A stretch of DNA of 64,000 bases from Ophiostoma sp. CBS 140.51 (GCA_029298735.1 JANSLP010000003.1:124001-188000), one strand, 5' to 3'. Numbered from the stretch's first letter, positions 46,317-58,900 are shown. Translations and numbers: made by a program. The notes: generated from the sequence alone by a model not told the origin.

Positions 46317-48376
46317 TAACGGGCCCATCGGCAGCCGTTGCACAATCCTACAATGCGGGCAGATTTTATGCTCATGAATCCCATAGGGAACGTGACATCT
46401 AACCGTCCGCTCAGGATTTATTGCGTTTGTCCTCTTTTTTTATTCACACTTTTATTTCCAGATTCCCCCAACCGCGCTGCTTTTCTTGTCATTCTTTTCT
46501 CTTTGCCAACTTGCACTTTTGGAATTGGGCAAAATGCAAAAGTGGAGTTGGCAGAGGGTTTTTCATCTTGTTCTGTTTGCCTTTTTTGTTGCGTTTTGTT
46601 ATACGGGCATACTACGGCTGGGTTTTCTTTTCTTTTTGTGTGACGCAAGGATTCGGCGGCGTTTGTTCCAACGTCATGGCGTTTGTTTCAATACCCCTCC
46701 TGCGCCCATCACCTTTTCCTGTTTACTGCTTGTCTCTTTCCGATTGTTTTTGTTTAGAGCCTGTGGCAATGGCAGCCGAAGTCCTCGCCGACACGACAAA
46801 CAACACGTTGTCGGTTTGGGCACACTATGCGCCTAGTTCCAGGATCATGAGAGCATGGGAGCATGGGAGCATGGGAGCATGGGAGCATGGGAGTAATGGC
46901 TTTTACTCCTGCAATTTTTGTTTATTCGGGTTCACATACACTTGGAACGGGAACTAGGACTCACACTTTGTTCTTGTTTGGTTTCCTTTCCCTTTCCGTC
47001 GACATACTTGGGTCATTCCTCCAACTCCCACCAATTGTCCCCCCCCCTCTTTTTTTTTTTTTTTTGCTTTCCTACCCATCATTCCTATCATCTTATGCGT
47101 CTCATCCTTTCATTTTGGGAAGCATTTGATGTGTAGACAGCCTCTGCTTTATCGCATCCAGCTTGGTGTCTGTCTTCTGTTGTGAGCTGGATGTGTTTTC
47201 TCTTTTTTTTCTTCCTATTTTGTCATTCATGTAGCGGCATGGGATGCTGTTGGCCATACAGCAAACGGCGGAGTGTTGTTTCATGGGTTTCCTCTTGTTT
47301 GTCATCTTTTCCTAGTCCTGCTTTTTCATTTCTTTACATTTAATATCTGTTTTGTTCATCTTTTTACTACCCCCGGTTCATATCTGTTTTCGAACGATTG
47401 GACGATTGGCCTTTTCTCCTTTCAACATCACATTGCACTATCCGGGTCGCATTGCATAGGAGGATACCAATTTGGTTTATTTGCTTTACTTTGCTCATTA
47501 CTTTATTCAGATTCACCGTGTTATTTTTGGGGGGCCTTTTTTTTTTTAGTGTTTTTAGTGTCTTTCTCATCATGGGCTTGGTTCAACGTTTTACACTTAT
47601 TTTGGTTAGCAAAGGCGATCATCTCCCACCTCACCGTGGGATGAGAGCAGGATGCATCATTATTGTTTCTTTGGCGGGATTTCAGTTAAAACGGGTTTGC
47701 TACAACGGGAAAAGGGCGTTTTGTTCTTTTTTTTTTTTTCTCTCTCTTTTCTTGGTTTATCTTTCTTTTCTATTTCGATTGGGATTCGGCTGACTCTGTG
47801 GTTTGCTCTCACCATTACAGACAGATCCTGAATGGCAATGTCAGTCGGGCCACAGATCAGATGTTATCATCCATTATTTTGGTTGTATACTTTTTATAGT
47901 ATTATTTTCTTTGCTTTTCATTCAATATTTCTCCCTGTTCGTCTATCAATGTTTGACTAAAATGCACGATTGTGAATTGCCCAGTATCTTTTGCTTGCTA
48001 AAACTTGTCTAGTTCGTCCTACCATGTTGTGTATCGCCTGCAAATACGACAAAATCGGCTTTACTTGTTCAGGGAGGGATAAACAAAACACTCTGTCATT
48101 GTCATTTCTAGCTACATCAATGTGATTCTGTGCATCCGTAAATAAAATGAGGAGTGATATTTTCATATCGATATGATGAAAACTATCTCACACAGAACAT
48201 GCAAATATGTTTTAAAAAAAAAGCAAACATAACAAAAGTAAACAGTGTAAAATAATAAATAATAAAAACCAGCCAGTCTGATGCGACCTTATTTACCGTG
48301 GCGCTACTGGTATAAAATAGATGAATCCCATCTTTAAATCTAAAACCAACCCATCATCTCCTTGTTATATCTTCCC
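46317..48376. other. Convergent 3' intergenic, T-rich
   Basis: 2.06 kb between convergent genes. The plus strand is markedly T-rich from 46420 to 47960, with a C9-TC-T16 homopolymer run (about 47039-47065) and an octamer tandem repeat at 46853-46892. This looks like a long 3' UTR and flank of the Whi3-like gene; the open frames are low-complexity hydrophobic artefacts of T richness. Confidence 0.5.
46853..46892. repeat. Octamer tandem repeat, GCATGGGA x5
   Basis: Five perfect copies of an 8-bp unit, about 540 nt past the stop codon of the Whi3-like gene. As the unit is not a multiple of 3 it does not encode a simple repeat. Confidence 0.9.
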
Positions 48377-50458
48377 TTATGGCAGACTCAGAAACAGCTT
48401 CTCCATGGCTGGGTAGTTGGGCGTGCCCAAGCCTGTCAAAGGGTCCCATCCAGGCACGGCCGTAAATCCGTTCGTGCCGCAGCCCGGGTTGTTGCCCGAC
48501 GTAATGTCGTTGAGAACCTGCGGGTTGGCATACAGAACAGGGTTGACAAAGCCAACAGGGCCCTTGCCGGCCTTGATACGCTGCTCGTTGATGAGGTTGA
48601 TAATGGACGCGAATGTCGGCGCCGAGGCCGATGTGCCAAAGGACAGCGTAAAGTTACCGTTGACGGCCGTGACGTAGTTGGCGCCGTTGGCCGAGACATC
48701 GGGGTAGCCACGGACGGTGCCCGAGTTGTTGAAGCGGTTGGCACCGTAGGGCGGGGCCGAGTTGGTCATGTAGCTTTGGAGGGCCTTTTGCTGGTACGAG
48801 GGCATGCCAAAGACATTGGAGAAACCGCCGCCAGAGAAAATGACCTTTTGGCAGGCGGCCTCTTTACCGCGGACAGAGGTGCCATTGACCAGCTCAGTGG
48901 CACCGACAGAGGTAACGTAAGGACAAGTGCCAGGAAAAGACGGGTTGAAGAGGCCCGATGTGCCGTTGTTGTAGGCGCCTGTGGTCGGGTCAATGCACGA
49001 GTCGCCGTTGCCGGCCACACCAAAATCACCCGAAGAATAGACAATGGTGACGCCCTGCAGGCCCAGCTTCATGTACTCGTTGCACTGGCGCTGCTCATAG
49101 GCCGCCGTCAGGTCGCCCTCGTTGTACGAGTAGCTCGTTGAGATCACATTGGTGGGGCTGGCGGTGCCGCAGTTGACATCGGCGCTGTACTGCCCGTCGA
49201 CGTTGGCATTGGTACTGCCACCACCCTCAAACGAACAGTAACTGCCGTCGAGCGAGTCCAGCAGGTTGTTGAAGCTGCCGCCCTGCACGAGATCGCCGAC
49301 CTGGAAGAGCGTCGCTGTCTGTGGGAAGATCAAGGCCATGGCGAACTCGAGATCGAGGGCGGACTCGCCATTGAAGCTAAAGCTCTGGTTGGTCGTCTGA
49401 ATGACACCATTGTCGAGTAGCTTGATGATGGGGCTGGTGCCCTGGAGTTTGGGCTGGAACTGCGAAAAGTACAGGTCGAGGTCGGATTGTAGGATGGCCT
49501 GAGGTGTGTACTCGACGATACCGAGAGAGTTGTTGCTGGCAGCCAGCGTGCCGACGGGCGTATTATACAATGCTTGGAGACAGGCGGGCGTGATCATGGT
49601 GTCGCACTGGCTCAGGTCCATCAATGCGTTCTTGATGACAGCGCCCTGCTTGGTGAGCGAAGCGTCCGTTGGCGAACCCATGATACCGCGCTGCGGGCGG
49701 GACAGGGACTGTGAGGTGTCTTTTGGCGCCGAAGATGAGGATGAAGACTTCCGACGAGAGTGGAACCGCGGGCCGCGGGCGGCGGCACCTCCCGTAGCGT
49801 CCGTCCACCGCTGCGAGATTGCCCGTCGCTTCAGCTCTGCCTGGTGGTCGTTCTCCAGCTCCATGGTCTTTTTTGTGCGGCCGGCGCCCTGCCGTCCATC
49901 GAAATGCACTGTCGGCATCACAATGTCAATGTGTTTTTTGAGGTGCTCGGGGATGTGGTACTGGTCGCACGCGATATGGTGTGCGCCGTGGTCGTTGTGC
50001 TTGTAGACATGGTACTCGGTTTTGAGCAACGACTCGAGCTGCGAGACGCTCGCATTGAACTGCACCCAGTTGCGTCCCTTTGAGAGTGCAATCTTCTCCT
50101 TCATCAGCCCGGTCTCGTGCGCTACCCACTTCTTCACCGCGTCAATCGAGTCTTGCGACGGCGCAAACATATCCGCCACTTGCTCCTGCGTCCAGTGCCG
50201 GCCGTAGTTGGGCGAATCCGGGTGCGAAATGTCGTTCATAAATTCTTCGGCGCGGTGCAAGTTCTTTTGCGTTAAGCCAATGCGGACGGGCAAAATCGAG
50301 TCTTGGTGCATGCGTGCAGCCTTTTTCCAGGTGTGCGTATTGGCGACGGCGCGGGTTTCGTGGACGACATGGCGGGAGCGGTGCCGAGTCCCGCCGGTCG
50401 AGGCGCCCTCGACTACCGCCAGGGTAGCTAGGACGGCAGTGAGGAGATCGAACTTCAT
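48377..50458 (-). CDS. Sedolisin family (S53) secreted peptidase, tripeptidyl-peptidase type
   Basis: A single exon of 693 residues. A signal peptide (MKFDLLTAVLATLAVVEGAS) is followed by a pro-kumamolisin activation domain (about 45-190, with GLTQKNLHRAEEFMNDI and SPNYGRHWT). A linker of about 60 residues holds several dibasic sites and a Ser run (about 206-262), and then the serine-carboxyl peptidase domain. Catalytic residues visible: E365 and D369 in GESALDLEF, the oxyanion Asp in SSGDFGV, and nucleophile S610 in GTSASAP. The C-terminal calcium site is NDITSGNNPGC ... GWDPLTGLGTP. Such enzymes act at acidic pH outside the cell and release tripeptides or act as endopeptidases. Several NxS/T sites suggest glycosylation. 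It is a complete, probably active enzyme. Confidence 0.95.
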   Translation of the reverse strand: MKFDLLTAVLATLAVVEGASTGGTRHRSRHVVHETRAVANTHTWKKAARMHQDSILPVRIGLTQKNLHRAEEFMNDISHPDSPNYGRHWTQEQVADMFAPSQDSIDAVKKWVAHETGLMKEKIALSKGRNWVQFNASVSQLESLLKTEYHVYKHNDHGAHHIACDQYHIPEHLKKHIDIVMPTVHFDGRQGAGRTKKTMELENDHQAELKRRAISQRWTDATGGAAARGPRFHSRRKSSSSSSAPKDTSQSLSRPQRGIMGSPTDASLTKQGAVIKNALMDLSQCDTMITPACLQALYNTPVGTLAASNNSLGIVEYTPQAILQSDLDLYFSQFQPKLQGTSPIIKLLDNGVIQTTNQSFSFNGESALDLEFAMALIFPQTATLFQVGDLVQGGSFNNLLDSLDGSYCSFEGGGSTNANVDGQYSADVNCGTASPTNVISTSYSYNEGDLTAAYEQRQCNEYMKLGLQGVTIVYSSGDFGVAGNGDSCIDPTTGAYNNGTSGLFNPSFPGTCPYVTSVGATELVNGTSVRGKEAACQKVIFSGGGFSNVFGMPSYQQKALQSYMTNSAPPYGANRFNNSGTVRGYPDVSANGANYVTAVNGNFTLSFGTSASAPTFASIINLINEQRIKAGKGPVGFVNPVLYANPQVLNDITSGNNPGCGTNGFTAVPGWDPLTGLGTPNYPAMEKLFLSLP

Positions 50459-53440
50459 GGTGAAGGTGGCGGAGTAAAGACGAAAGGAAAATATTTACAA
50501 AAATGAATGTAAAAAATCAAAGAAGGACAACTGAATCCCACTGGAAGAGTCAAACGAGAGACTGGTGGGAAGGCGATGGCACCGGGCCTTACCAGTGTCC
50601 CAAAGATGGTAAACGAAGGGAGATAAGAGAAGAAAAGAGTGAAAAAGAGGAGGTAAAGAAACAAAGAAAACAAATAATGTCGACCAGAACGAATGGAGAC
50701 GACAACGACGAGAATAGAATGAGAGAAGAAAAGGAAAGAATGAACGAGACCAGCAACGAGAGAGAAAGAAACGAAATGGGAAAACAGAAGAGAATGGAAA
50801 AGAAGGCTAAAACAAAAGGAAGAAAGGAATAAAAAGAGTAGAGACGAAAAAAGACGAAAGAAAAAACAAAAAGAGAAATCAATCACATCCCCACGTAGCG
50901 AACCATGGTGGTGATATTGGTTCTGGTCTTCATTATTCAAAGGTGGAGCCGCGGCAAGCCATATTCTTCAGCACTATGCTTGCTACGTTCTCTACTTGGC
51001 TACGCCTCATCTATGGGGATATTTGGACAACTCCTATTATGGGAAGCATCTCTTGGGGGTGTTTGAGATCCTTCTTCTAGTTCGCCTTTGTTTAGAAAGA
51101 TAGAAAAAGGAGGTCTCGGCGCCTGTGCTCGATGCCGGCACTGCCCCCACCCGGGGGGAACAGTACGGTAAAAAAAAACATGGGTCTAGACTAGTGTAGA
51201 TATCAGATCGATGGGAAAGGAGACACGAATTGACGATTGGGGGAGACAACACAACGAAAGAATGAAAGGGCTGAACGGGATTGGCAGATGTGAAGAAACC
51301 AGTGACGGCCAGATTTGTGTCCACTTTCTTTCTTGGGCGTTGTGAAACGGGTTTCATCGCGCTCTGGGCAGAAAAATGGCAGGAAAAAAAGGGACGACGA
51401 ACACGGAGCCAGGCCGAAGTACACGTAAACAATGCAGGTAAATATAGAGAACACCACCGAAAAAGACTAACTGCACAGAGGAGACGTCACTACGGGCGGT
51501 GCTAAACAAAATGCAGGGACGAGCAAGGGACGAACAGGGTTACATTGGGGTCTTGGCCAGTGCATTGGTTGACAAGAATAGACAAGAAAAGGCCGCTACG
51601 GAGGTATCTGAGATCTTGAGATCGAAGGATAACGATCTGGAATTGGCCATTTTGATTTTGCCAAGCGAAAAAGGACAAGAAAATAGGAGACAAAATTGGT
51701 TCTAGATAGATGATGAACGGACAAAGATGGACAGAGATGTACAAAGTGGGGAAAGAATGAGAGACGATTAAGAAACGAGGAAAGTAGAGAAGTGGAAAGG
51801 AATAGACAAAAAGAAGGCACAATACCCCTGGCTGAGGCCGGACAGTGGAAGCCGGAAGACGGAAGACGGAGGTTAGGGGACGATAGGAAGATAAAAGCAG
51901 GAAAGAAGATTGATGTTGGCACCAGGCAAAATGGATGAAGAGAGATCTACGTGGATGGCAAGAACTGTGGGATCGAGCACAAGAGGATACGTAGAAAAGA
52001 CAGAGAGAAGAAGAGGCGCAGAACGGAAAGGAGGTTGCATTTTGGCGATGCAGCGCATCAAACCCAGACCGAGCCGCTTTTTTCCCTGGGGGACAAGGCT
52101 GTCTATCATGCAGAAAGGAGCCAAGAGGAGCTGAAAGGAGTACATACAGGAGCAGACGAGACCGGGCAAGCTGTACCTGGTGCGTTGACTTGCAGTGCGT
52201 TGAGTTTACAATGGATTTCATCTACATATACTTTCAGTGTCTGCTTTTCAGATTGATTGTTTTGACCTTGATTATTGTTTTATTTATTTTATTTTTCTTT
52301 ACTTCCTTTTTTAGCCCGTCTTCGCCTGAAATGCCGAGCCTGGTCTAATCTTTTATTTTCCTACAAAATCCTCGCCACTCCTGGCCACAGCCTCTTTCTC
52401 CTTCAATGCTCGAGCCTTGTCATTGTTTGTCTGTCAATGGATGTTCTGAAGGACATGTTTTTCTCCAGCTAGTCGGAATCTGAAGCAGGGTATCGACGTA
52501 CGTAGTCGTCTAGCCAGGGTGAAGAGGGGAAGGAGGTGAGGGGCCAACAAAAATAGAAGCAGAAACACTGCGGAGAAAAAAAAAAAGCGTGCAAGTGTCG
52601 AGAGCTTCGTACTCTGTAGTAATATTAGAGGGGACCACCGTCGTACGCGCTCGTATGCACTGGCGGTTTGGTGCTTCTCATGTTTTGGCCGCAGCTGGCT
52701 GGGTAGCAGTGTTTCTGTCAAGTCGTCTTCGTCTCTTTCTTGTCGTTTTCCGGTGTCTCTCTGCCGTCTTTCTGCTGTCTTTTGTGTTGCATTCTTTCGT
52801 CTTAATTGCCGTTCGGGACCATGCGTTCAGGCACAGGGGGTATTTTTCTGCGTCTGTGTCTGCTTTCTGGTGATTCTGCGGCCGCTTCTGCGTCTTCCTG
52901 TTCCTGCACCCCGGCCCGCTCAATTCTGAAACAGCTTCGAAGGGGTCCAGCCAAAAGGCCCGACAAAATAGAAACTTTCGCTGAAGAATTGTAGCGATGT
53001 TGAAAAGAGATACATCAGAAGTCGCTCGAGAGCCAAAACAGAGTTCATTATCCAAGAAGAGAAGACGAAGACTGCACGCGCAAGCCGTCTGTGCGAACAT
53101 GTCAAGTTGAACAGACAGACGTGCCGCCGTCAAAGGGAGTTTGCTGATCGGAAGTTTGTACGGTTTGAAGAGTTTGGAGGGATTGAATCGTCTTGTCGTG
53201 TTTCTTTGCTGCTTCGAGATGCACTTTGACTCTTGGCGACAGTTATTTCTCCGATTTGCGATTTTTCCGATTTTTATTTTCCCGATTCGGGTGCCCCTTC
53301 ACACCAAGAAAGAAAAAAATGTGACCACGGGTAGGATATGTGTGAGGCTGTGAGGTTGTGAGGCTGTGAAGGCACACTGTTGTATGCTCTGTATAACCCT
53401 GGTCCGTACATCGTAAATGCTTTGTCTACTGCACGTGCGT
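50459..53440. other. Intergenic, sedolisin promoter and IPI3 3' region
   Basis: 2.98 kb. The plus strand is purine-rich at 50490-50880 (sedolisin leader) and again at 51490-52040. A four-unit octamer repeat lies at 53341-53372, about 70 nt past the IPI3 stop codon. No gene is recognised. Confidence 0.5.
53341..53372. repeat. Octamer tandem repeat, TGTGAGGC x4 (imperfect)
   Basis: Four 8-bp units (TGTGAGGC, TGTGAGGT, TGTGAGGC, TGTGAAGG) just downstream of IPI3. Confidence 0.8.
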
Positions 53441-54970
53441 TCATGACCGAGAGGCCTTGAGCTCGGTGTACTTCTGGATGGCTTCCTGGTAGAGCGTCTG
53501 CTGCTCATTGACAATCTCGAGCAGGTCTGCGTTCTGGCGGCGGAGGTCGGCCTCGGTCTCGCTGTGGGTAGCCGCCGGCTCAGCAGCCGCAGCTTGCTTC
53601 TTGCTGCTGCTAATAGCACCACTGCCACTGCCGGCACCCTCCTCGAGCTGCTGCTGGAAGGCCAAGATAGCCTTGTCCAGTGTGTCGGCAAGGAAGCCGG
53701 GCTGGTTGACAAGCGCGTCGAAAGCAGCCGTCTCCTGTGCAGCCAGGTTCTCCTCCTCGTCGTCACCTGGGTAACTGGTGCCCACCTCTTCGAAACGCGC
53801 CGTGACCGTGTAGTCGCGGCCCATTTGCGACGGCTTGACCACAGTTTGCACGCTCGTCTGCGGCGGCACCACGGACGCGGCCGAGGGCAGGGCTGGCGGC
53901 ACAAAGATGACGTTCGTCACGGCCGCGTTGAGGTTGGACAGCTCCACGGGAAGTGTCGTCTTCTCCTCGCCAGCATCGCCCAGGTTCCATTGCATGATGC
54001 GGCCCTTGGGGTGGCCCGACAGCAGCGTGGCACCGTCGTAGCTCACCGATAGGCACGAAGCCGGGCCGGCGTCACTCGGAACCGTACCGAAAGGTGTGGT
54101 CACCGACACGGCCGTCGAAGAGGCCTCAGCACCGCGCGCGCCAAGAAGCGGCTTGTCACCAAAAAGCTCGACAGCGTACAGCGAGCCGCCACTGGCTGAA
54201 GCACCGGTTGTTGTCTCGTCGTCCGTGGACACGTAGAGTGCTCTTGCCACAGGGTCCAGGACCACGCACAGCGGCACGGAAGGCAGCAAAATGGTCCGCA
54301 GAGCCACACCCGTTTGGTAGTTCCACAGCACAATCGTCTTGTCACGGCTGGCCGAGACACACAGGTTGGTGTCGCGGTGTCCGCTGCTGCCGCCCACGGC
54401 CAGGCTCATCACAGCCGCACGGTGCCGTGCCAGTGTCCGCTCCGGTTCCGCCTCGTCGGCACCCTCACCCTCCTTGCCGCCGCCCAGTGCCAGAAGTTGG
54501 GGGAGAGACCAAACATGAACGTTCGAGTCCTCCGAGCCAGACAAAATGTGGTACGGCGTCGCTGCCAGCGTTGTCACCGCCTGCACGTGGCACGGCGGTG
54601 TCGTAATCAAACGTCCTGTCCGTGTCTCCCACAGGATCAGTCTTCCTTCAATAGTTCCTGCCACCAACACACTCTGGTCATCGCCCGCTAGCGTCACACA
54701 CCGCACCTTGTCCGGCATCGGCACAAACGTCTCCTGGCCACCGCGCAGCCGCGAATAGACATGCACATACGCACGGTCCTGCTGGGCGGCAAAGACGTGA
54801 GCTGGGCTGATGGCGAGGCCACCGACAGGAGTGGCACTCTTCTTGAAGGTGGCCTGGACGGAGTGGGCTGGGCTGAGGGTCTGGTGGTAGATGTTGACGT
54901 CGCGGGCGATGGCGGTGTTGCTGGTCAACGGCGGGCCGCAGACGGCGGCGAAAAAGTCTTCGGAGAGCAT
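53441..54970 (-). CDS. IPI3: Ipi3, WD40 subunit of the Rix1 pre-60S complex
   Basis: A single exon of 509 residues beginning MLSEDFFAAVCGPP. WD40-like blades run from about 25 to 390 (GTIEGRLILWETRTG, HILSGSEDSNVHVWSL, CVSASRDKTIVLWNYQTG, LSGHPKGRIMQWNLG), followed by an acidic and Ser-rich region and a C-terminal coiled coil (about 470-509, ADLRRQNADLLEIVNEQQ). Ipi3 with Rix1/Ipi2 and Ipi1 binds the Mdn1 AAA-ATPase on nucleolar and nucleoplasmic pre-60S particles and is needed for ITS2 processing. The blade pattern with CHVQAVTTLAATPYHILSGSEDS is characteristic. It is divergent from the Stb6-like gene across 995 nt. Confidence 0.9.
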   Translation of the reverse strand: MLSEDFFAAVCGPPLTSNTAIARDVNIYHQTLSPAHSVQATFKKSATPVGGLAISPAHVFAAQQDRAYVHVYSRLRGGQETFVPMPDKVRCVTLAGDDQSVLVAGTIEGRLILWETRTGRLITTPPCHVQAVTTLAATPYHILSGSEDSNVHVWSLPQLLALGGGKEGEGADEAEPERTLARHRAAVMSLAVGGSSGHRDTNLCVSASRDKTIVLWNYQTGVALRTILLPSVPLCVVLDPVARALYVSTDDETTTGASASGGSLYAVELFGDKPLLGARGAEASSTAVSVTTPFGTVPSDAGPASCLSVSYDGATLLSGHPKGRIMQWNLGDAGEEKTTLPVELSNLNAAVTNVIFVPPALPSAASVVPPQTSVQTVVKPSQMGRDYTVTARFEEVGTSYPGDDEEENLAAQETAAFDALVNQPGFLADTLDKAILAFQQQLEEGAGSGSGAISSSKKQAAAAEPAATHSETEADLRRQNADLLEIVNEQQTLYQEAIQKYTELKASRS

Positions 54971-55965
54971 TGTGGAGGTGAGGGGAGGTCTGTTGTGAGA
55001 GGGAGATGTGAGGTTATTCGAAAGGGGTCGATGTGTATGATCGTGACCGATGGAAACTTGTTGTTCCTGTGTTCCTTCCTTTGTTGGTCAATTCGCTCTT
55101 TCCTTGTTCCTGGCTACAAAAAATCAAGGCTCTATTGTCTCAATTGGGAAGGATCGATGTCGTAGTATTAAAGAAAAAGAATGAAAATGAGTTTCTGAGT
55201 GTGCTGACTATCACTCAAGTTCTCTTTTGAAAAACTCGATTCTTTGTTGAATTTCCTCGTCTTTTTGCTCGTCTCACTGTGATGTTGGCGATGAAGCTCA
55301 ACTTTTTTCTAAACTTTTTTCTTATCCGTAGTTTTTTTTCTGTATCGCTCCTGCCGTCCATCCCCCAAGCTCTCAAAGGCGCCAAGTGGGGCACATGCCA
55401 ATAATTGCAGCCATTCAATTTGCCAAGTCACATGCGAAAAGGCCGCTAAACGAAGGAACCAAGGCGGAAAGCAGAAAGCAGGTGGGGGCGTAGCCCTGGA
55501 GCTGAGCGTATTTGGGCGTGCTAGGCGTGCTGCTGAACGTGTTCAGCCCACTGTAGCACAGGGCGTCGTTGCTCCCTTATTCCGCAGCCTGGCTCTCCTG
55601 GGTTGGGGTCTTTCGTCATAATTAATACCTCTTGAGCTCTTTCCTATTTCCTTCCTCTCCCTTGCCGGACTCTTTCTTCTTCACCAAACCCAACTCGACA
55701 CAACACAAAACTATACAGCCGAGCTGTTTGACGACCACAACCCACCCGATGTGCAGTCTCCTGTCGACGCCGCTCCTCGAACTGGATCTTGGAGCACAAC
55801 TAGCCTGACTGCGACAATCCTGCTGAAGGTGCCGCTGCGCCGTCGACGATGCGCGAAGTCTGGATCCGTCGATCGCCAGCTTAAACCTTCTTTGACCTCG
55901 GCTTCTTTTTCTCGACGATACAGACACGAAACACACGCATACGAACTCATACATACACCTCCACC
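54971..55965. other. Divergent promoter between IPI3 and the Stb6-like gene
   Basis: 995 nt separating divergent start codons. The last 300 nt are C-rich leader of the plus-strand gene. No further gene is seen. Confidence 0.55.
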
Positions 55966-58900
55966 ATGTCGTTCCGCTTCGGCATGCCGGTCGTGCAGCC
56001 GGACAGCCGTGGGTACCGCGAGCGCGAGGAGGAGATCATGGCTGCTCGGCAAAGACAACAACAGACGCGGCCGGAAATCGCCGACGACACCTACCAGTAC
56101 AACAACTACAACTACAACACCACAAACAACCTGACGGCCCTCTCCTCTATTATGCCGACACGAACAATGACACAAGTACCCGAAACCACGGGCATGGCCC
56201 AGTCCGCGCCGGCGCCCAACCGACGCCGTGTGGTGACGCCCGACCCCGTCTCTTTTCGCTACCTCGAACAAGACCCTTGTATCAACGTCGTCGACCGCCG
56301 CGCCAGCCTAGTCGGATACGAGCTGTACCTTGTTGAGCAGTGGGTGTGCTCACGCCAGTCACCGACCATTGTCATTGCCACCTACACGGGCGACCCGAAC
56401 CATGCTGTCGTGGTGGGCGTGCTCTCGATTCCCGAGAACGAGAAGGAGTGGTCTGCCCGGCTCAAGATGTACTTTAAGACCATGCAGCAGTACCACGCGC
56501 GGCCTAAGGACTCGCCCTTTGGTGAAATTATGGCCACCAACTTGAGCAGTTTTCCCTCGGCTTTGACCGTCATTGCCGTGCGCGACGGTGACATTCGGCG
56601 GCATCGACAAGAGTTTATTGTCAATGAGGACCTGAAGCGATTGGGCTGCTCAGGCCGGTCAGGCTTGACATTGTCAGAACCGACACGTGCCACACAAGAA
56701 AAGTTTCAGTCCATGTACAAGACGAGCGAGAAGATTCCGTTTTCCGAGTCGGTCGTGGAGCTGATCAAGCAGTGCCAGACGGCGCTCTTCATTTTTGGCA
56801 TGCTCGAGTCGCAGTACATTGACGGCCTGCTGTGCGACGTCACCGAAACGGCCGTTAGCGACTGGTGGACCGAGGTCGGTGCCGAGTACTACAATGCTGA
56901 GCCGACAGACGGCATCCTGGGCCCGACGACAGTAGCCGCACTTCTGGGTATGCTCATGGGCGCACGCAACCGCCTGGCGTGGTACGGCGCGTCCGTGTCC
57001 AAGGACGTCTTTGACGTCGACAATATGAAGAAGGGCATCGGCTCGTTCCAAAAGGACTTGAAGTTGGAACGGACACGGCGGCTCGACCACCAGACACTGC
57101 GCCGCTTGCACAGCGTCACCATCAAGGCGGCGGCCGGTGAGGGCGGATGGGGCGTGCAAAAGGCTATCAAGTCGACCGTCGAGGGTTTTGGTGGCAAGCG
57201 TGGCGAGCTCGTCTTTGGCATGGTGGGCGGTAAAGACAAGGGCAACATTGGCGACATTGAGACGCTGGACTTTGATAAGTTCATCAGCCATATCTACGGC
57301 GAGCGGCCCAAGTGGTTGTGGTTCGGCAAGCCGCTGCGGTCTCAAGCATCAGCTCTGCCGCTGGGGCTTACAGACCATTTCGGAGAGCGGACGCAACAGA
57401 CAACGACAACAGCCGCCTCAGCAACAGCCGGGCCAGTCGAAGGCAGCAAAGAAGAACCTGCAACGCCAGCATCCACTATTCCCAGCCGGCGAACACTCTC
57501 TGCCCCTCTAGACACTGAAGAACCTGCCGCGATCGAACCTCTGACTACGAGTGCGACTACTACCGGACTCACGGACGTCTCCGACACTGCCTTGTCAAAG
57601 AAGGACACAAGAACTGCCGTTTACTCGGCTGTGCCACCGGGCTCTGCGGTTAGCATCAACGACAGCCCCAACGACCGCGTAGACAGGGAAAAGTACAGAG
57701 ACGCCAACGGCGAACGCGAACGTGACAGAGATAGAGATAGAGACAGAGACCCGCGGAAACGGACCGTCTTCAAGAGCGTTGCAGGCCGTGTCAACGATGC
57801 ACGGTCGGGCCTGGGTCGTATCCGCGATGCCGTGGGCACGGGTCTGCGAGGCCATGCCAGCCGACCGTCGCGTGACGATGCCATGATGCCTGGCACTGGC
57901 GGCAGTGGTGCTCCCTTCAGTCCCAACTCGTCCTCGGCCGCCTTGTCGAGTACCGGCTCGGCCATGGTACCAGGCCCCATGTCGACACACCCGGGCATTG
58001 CTAGTCTGGCACAGGCTTCTCTCAATAGTCCTGTGATGGTCGGCCGCGCTTTCACCTGGAAGAACAAGCCAGAAGAGTACCTCAGCAACATCCAGCGGGA
58101 GCGCGATATGGGCGAGAAGCTTTTCAGGAACGCGGGCATGCCCGGCACGACACATAGCAGCCAGGGACCGCAGCCTGATGCAGACGCCGTTGCTGCCGCC
58201 GCTACAGCCGCTCTGGAAGCCGAGCTGGCCGCACGACTGCCAGGCTACTCGACCCAAGCCAATGGCCGTGCTAGTCATCTCCGCAAGGATATGATCATTT
58301 CCACGGCCAACACCTCTGTGGCCGGCAGTGTGGCCGATGGCTCTGACCTGGAGGGCCCCATTCTCGAGGCAGAACGTGATGTGGGCCCGGGCGTCGTTGG
58401 ATTGCTCCGGCGGCACAGTATTGCAGGTGGTGAATACGGTCGAGATGCGGAGTCACTTCTTAGGCTAAGTCAGCAGCAACAAGAGGTACCGCAAAAGCTT
58501 CCCTTTGAGGTTGTCTGGCCACGGCGACTATCATTCAGTGCTGCCGAAGAGGCTGTGCTCGGGTGGGACGAGATTGTCGATTTCCCCGAGGCCGATGACG
58601 ATGATGATGAGGACGGCGAGGACAGTGAAAACAACAAGGAGGGCAAGGACAACGAGGAGGACGGTCTGGGCGGCGTCGCCGGCGAGAGTTATGACCAGGC
58701 TGTCTTGTTAGCAGCCTCGTCTCGGTTCGTCACCACTCTGACCCTCGAGCGCGGCCTCTATCAGGACGTCCTGGCCCTCAAGGATGTGGTGGGCCCTGTG
58801 GTGGTTGACCGCGTTCTGGAATTGGAGTCCCTGGATGTCGTCTACGAACAGCAGCTCGAAGAGGTCCAGAGCGTCTTCTTCCAACTGTCGGGCGCCTACG

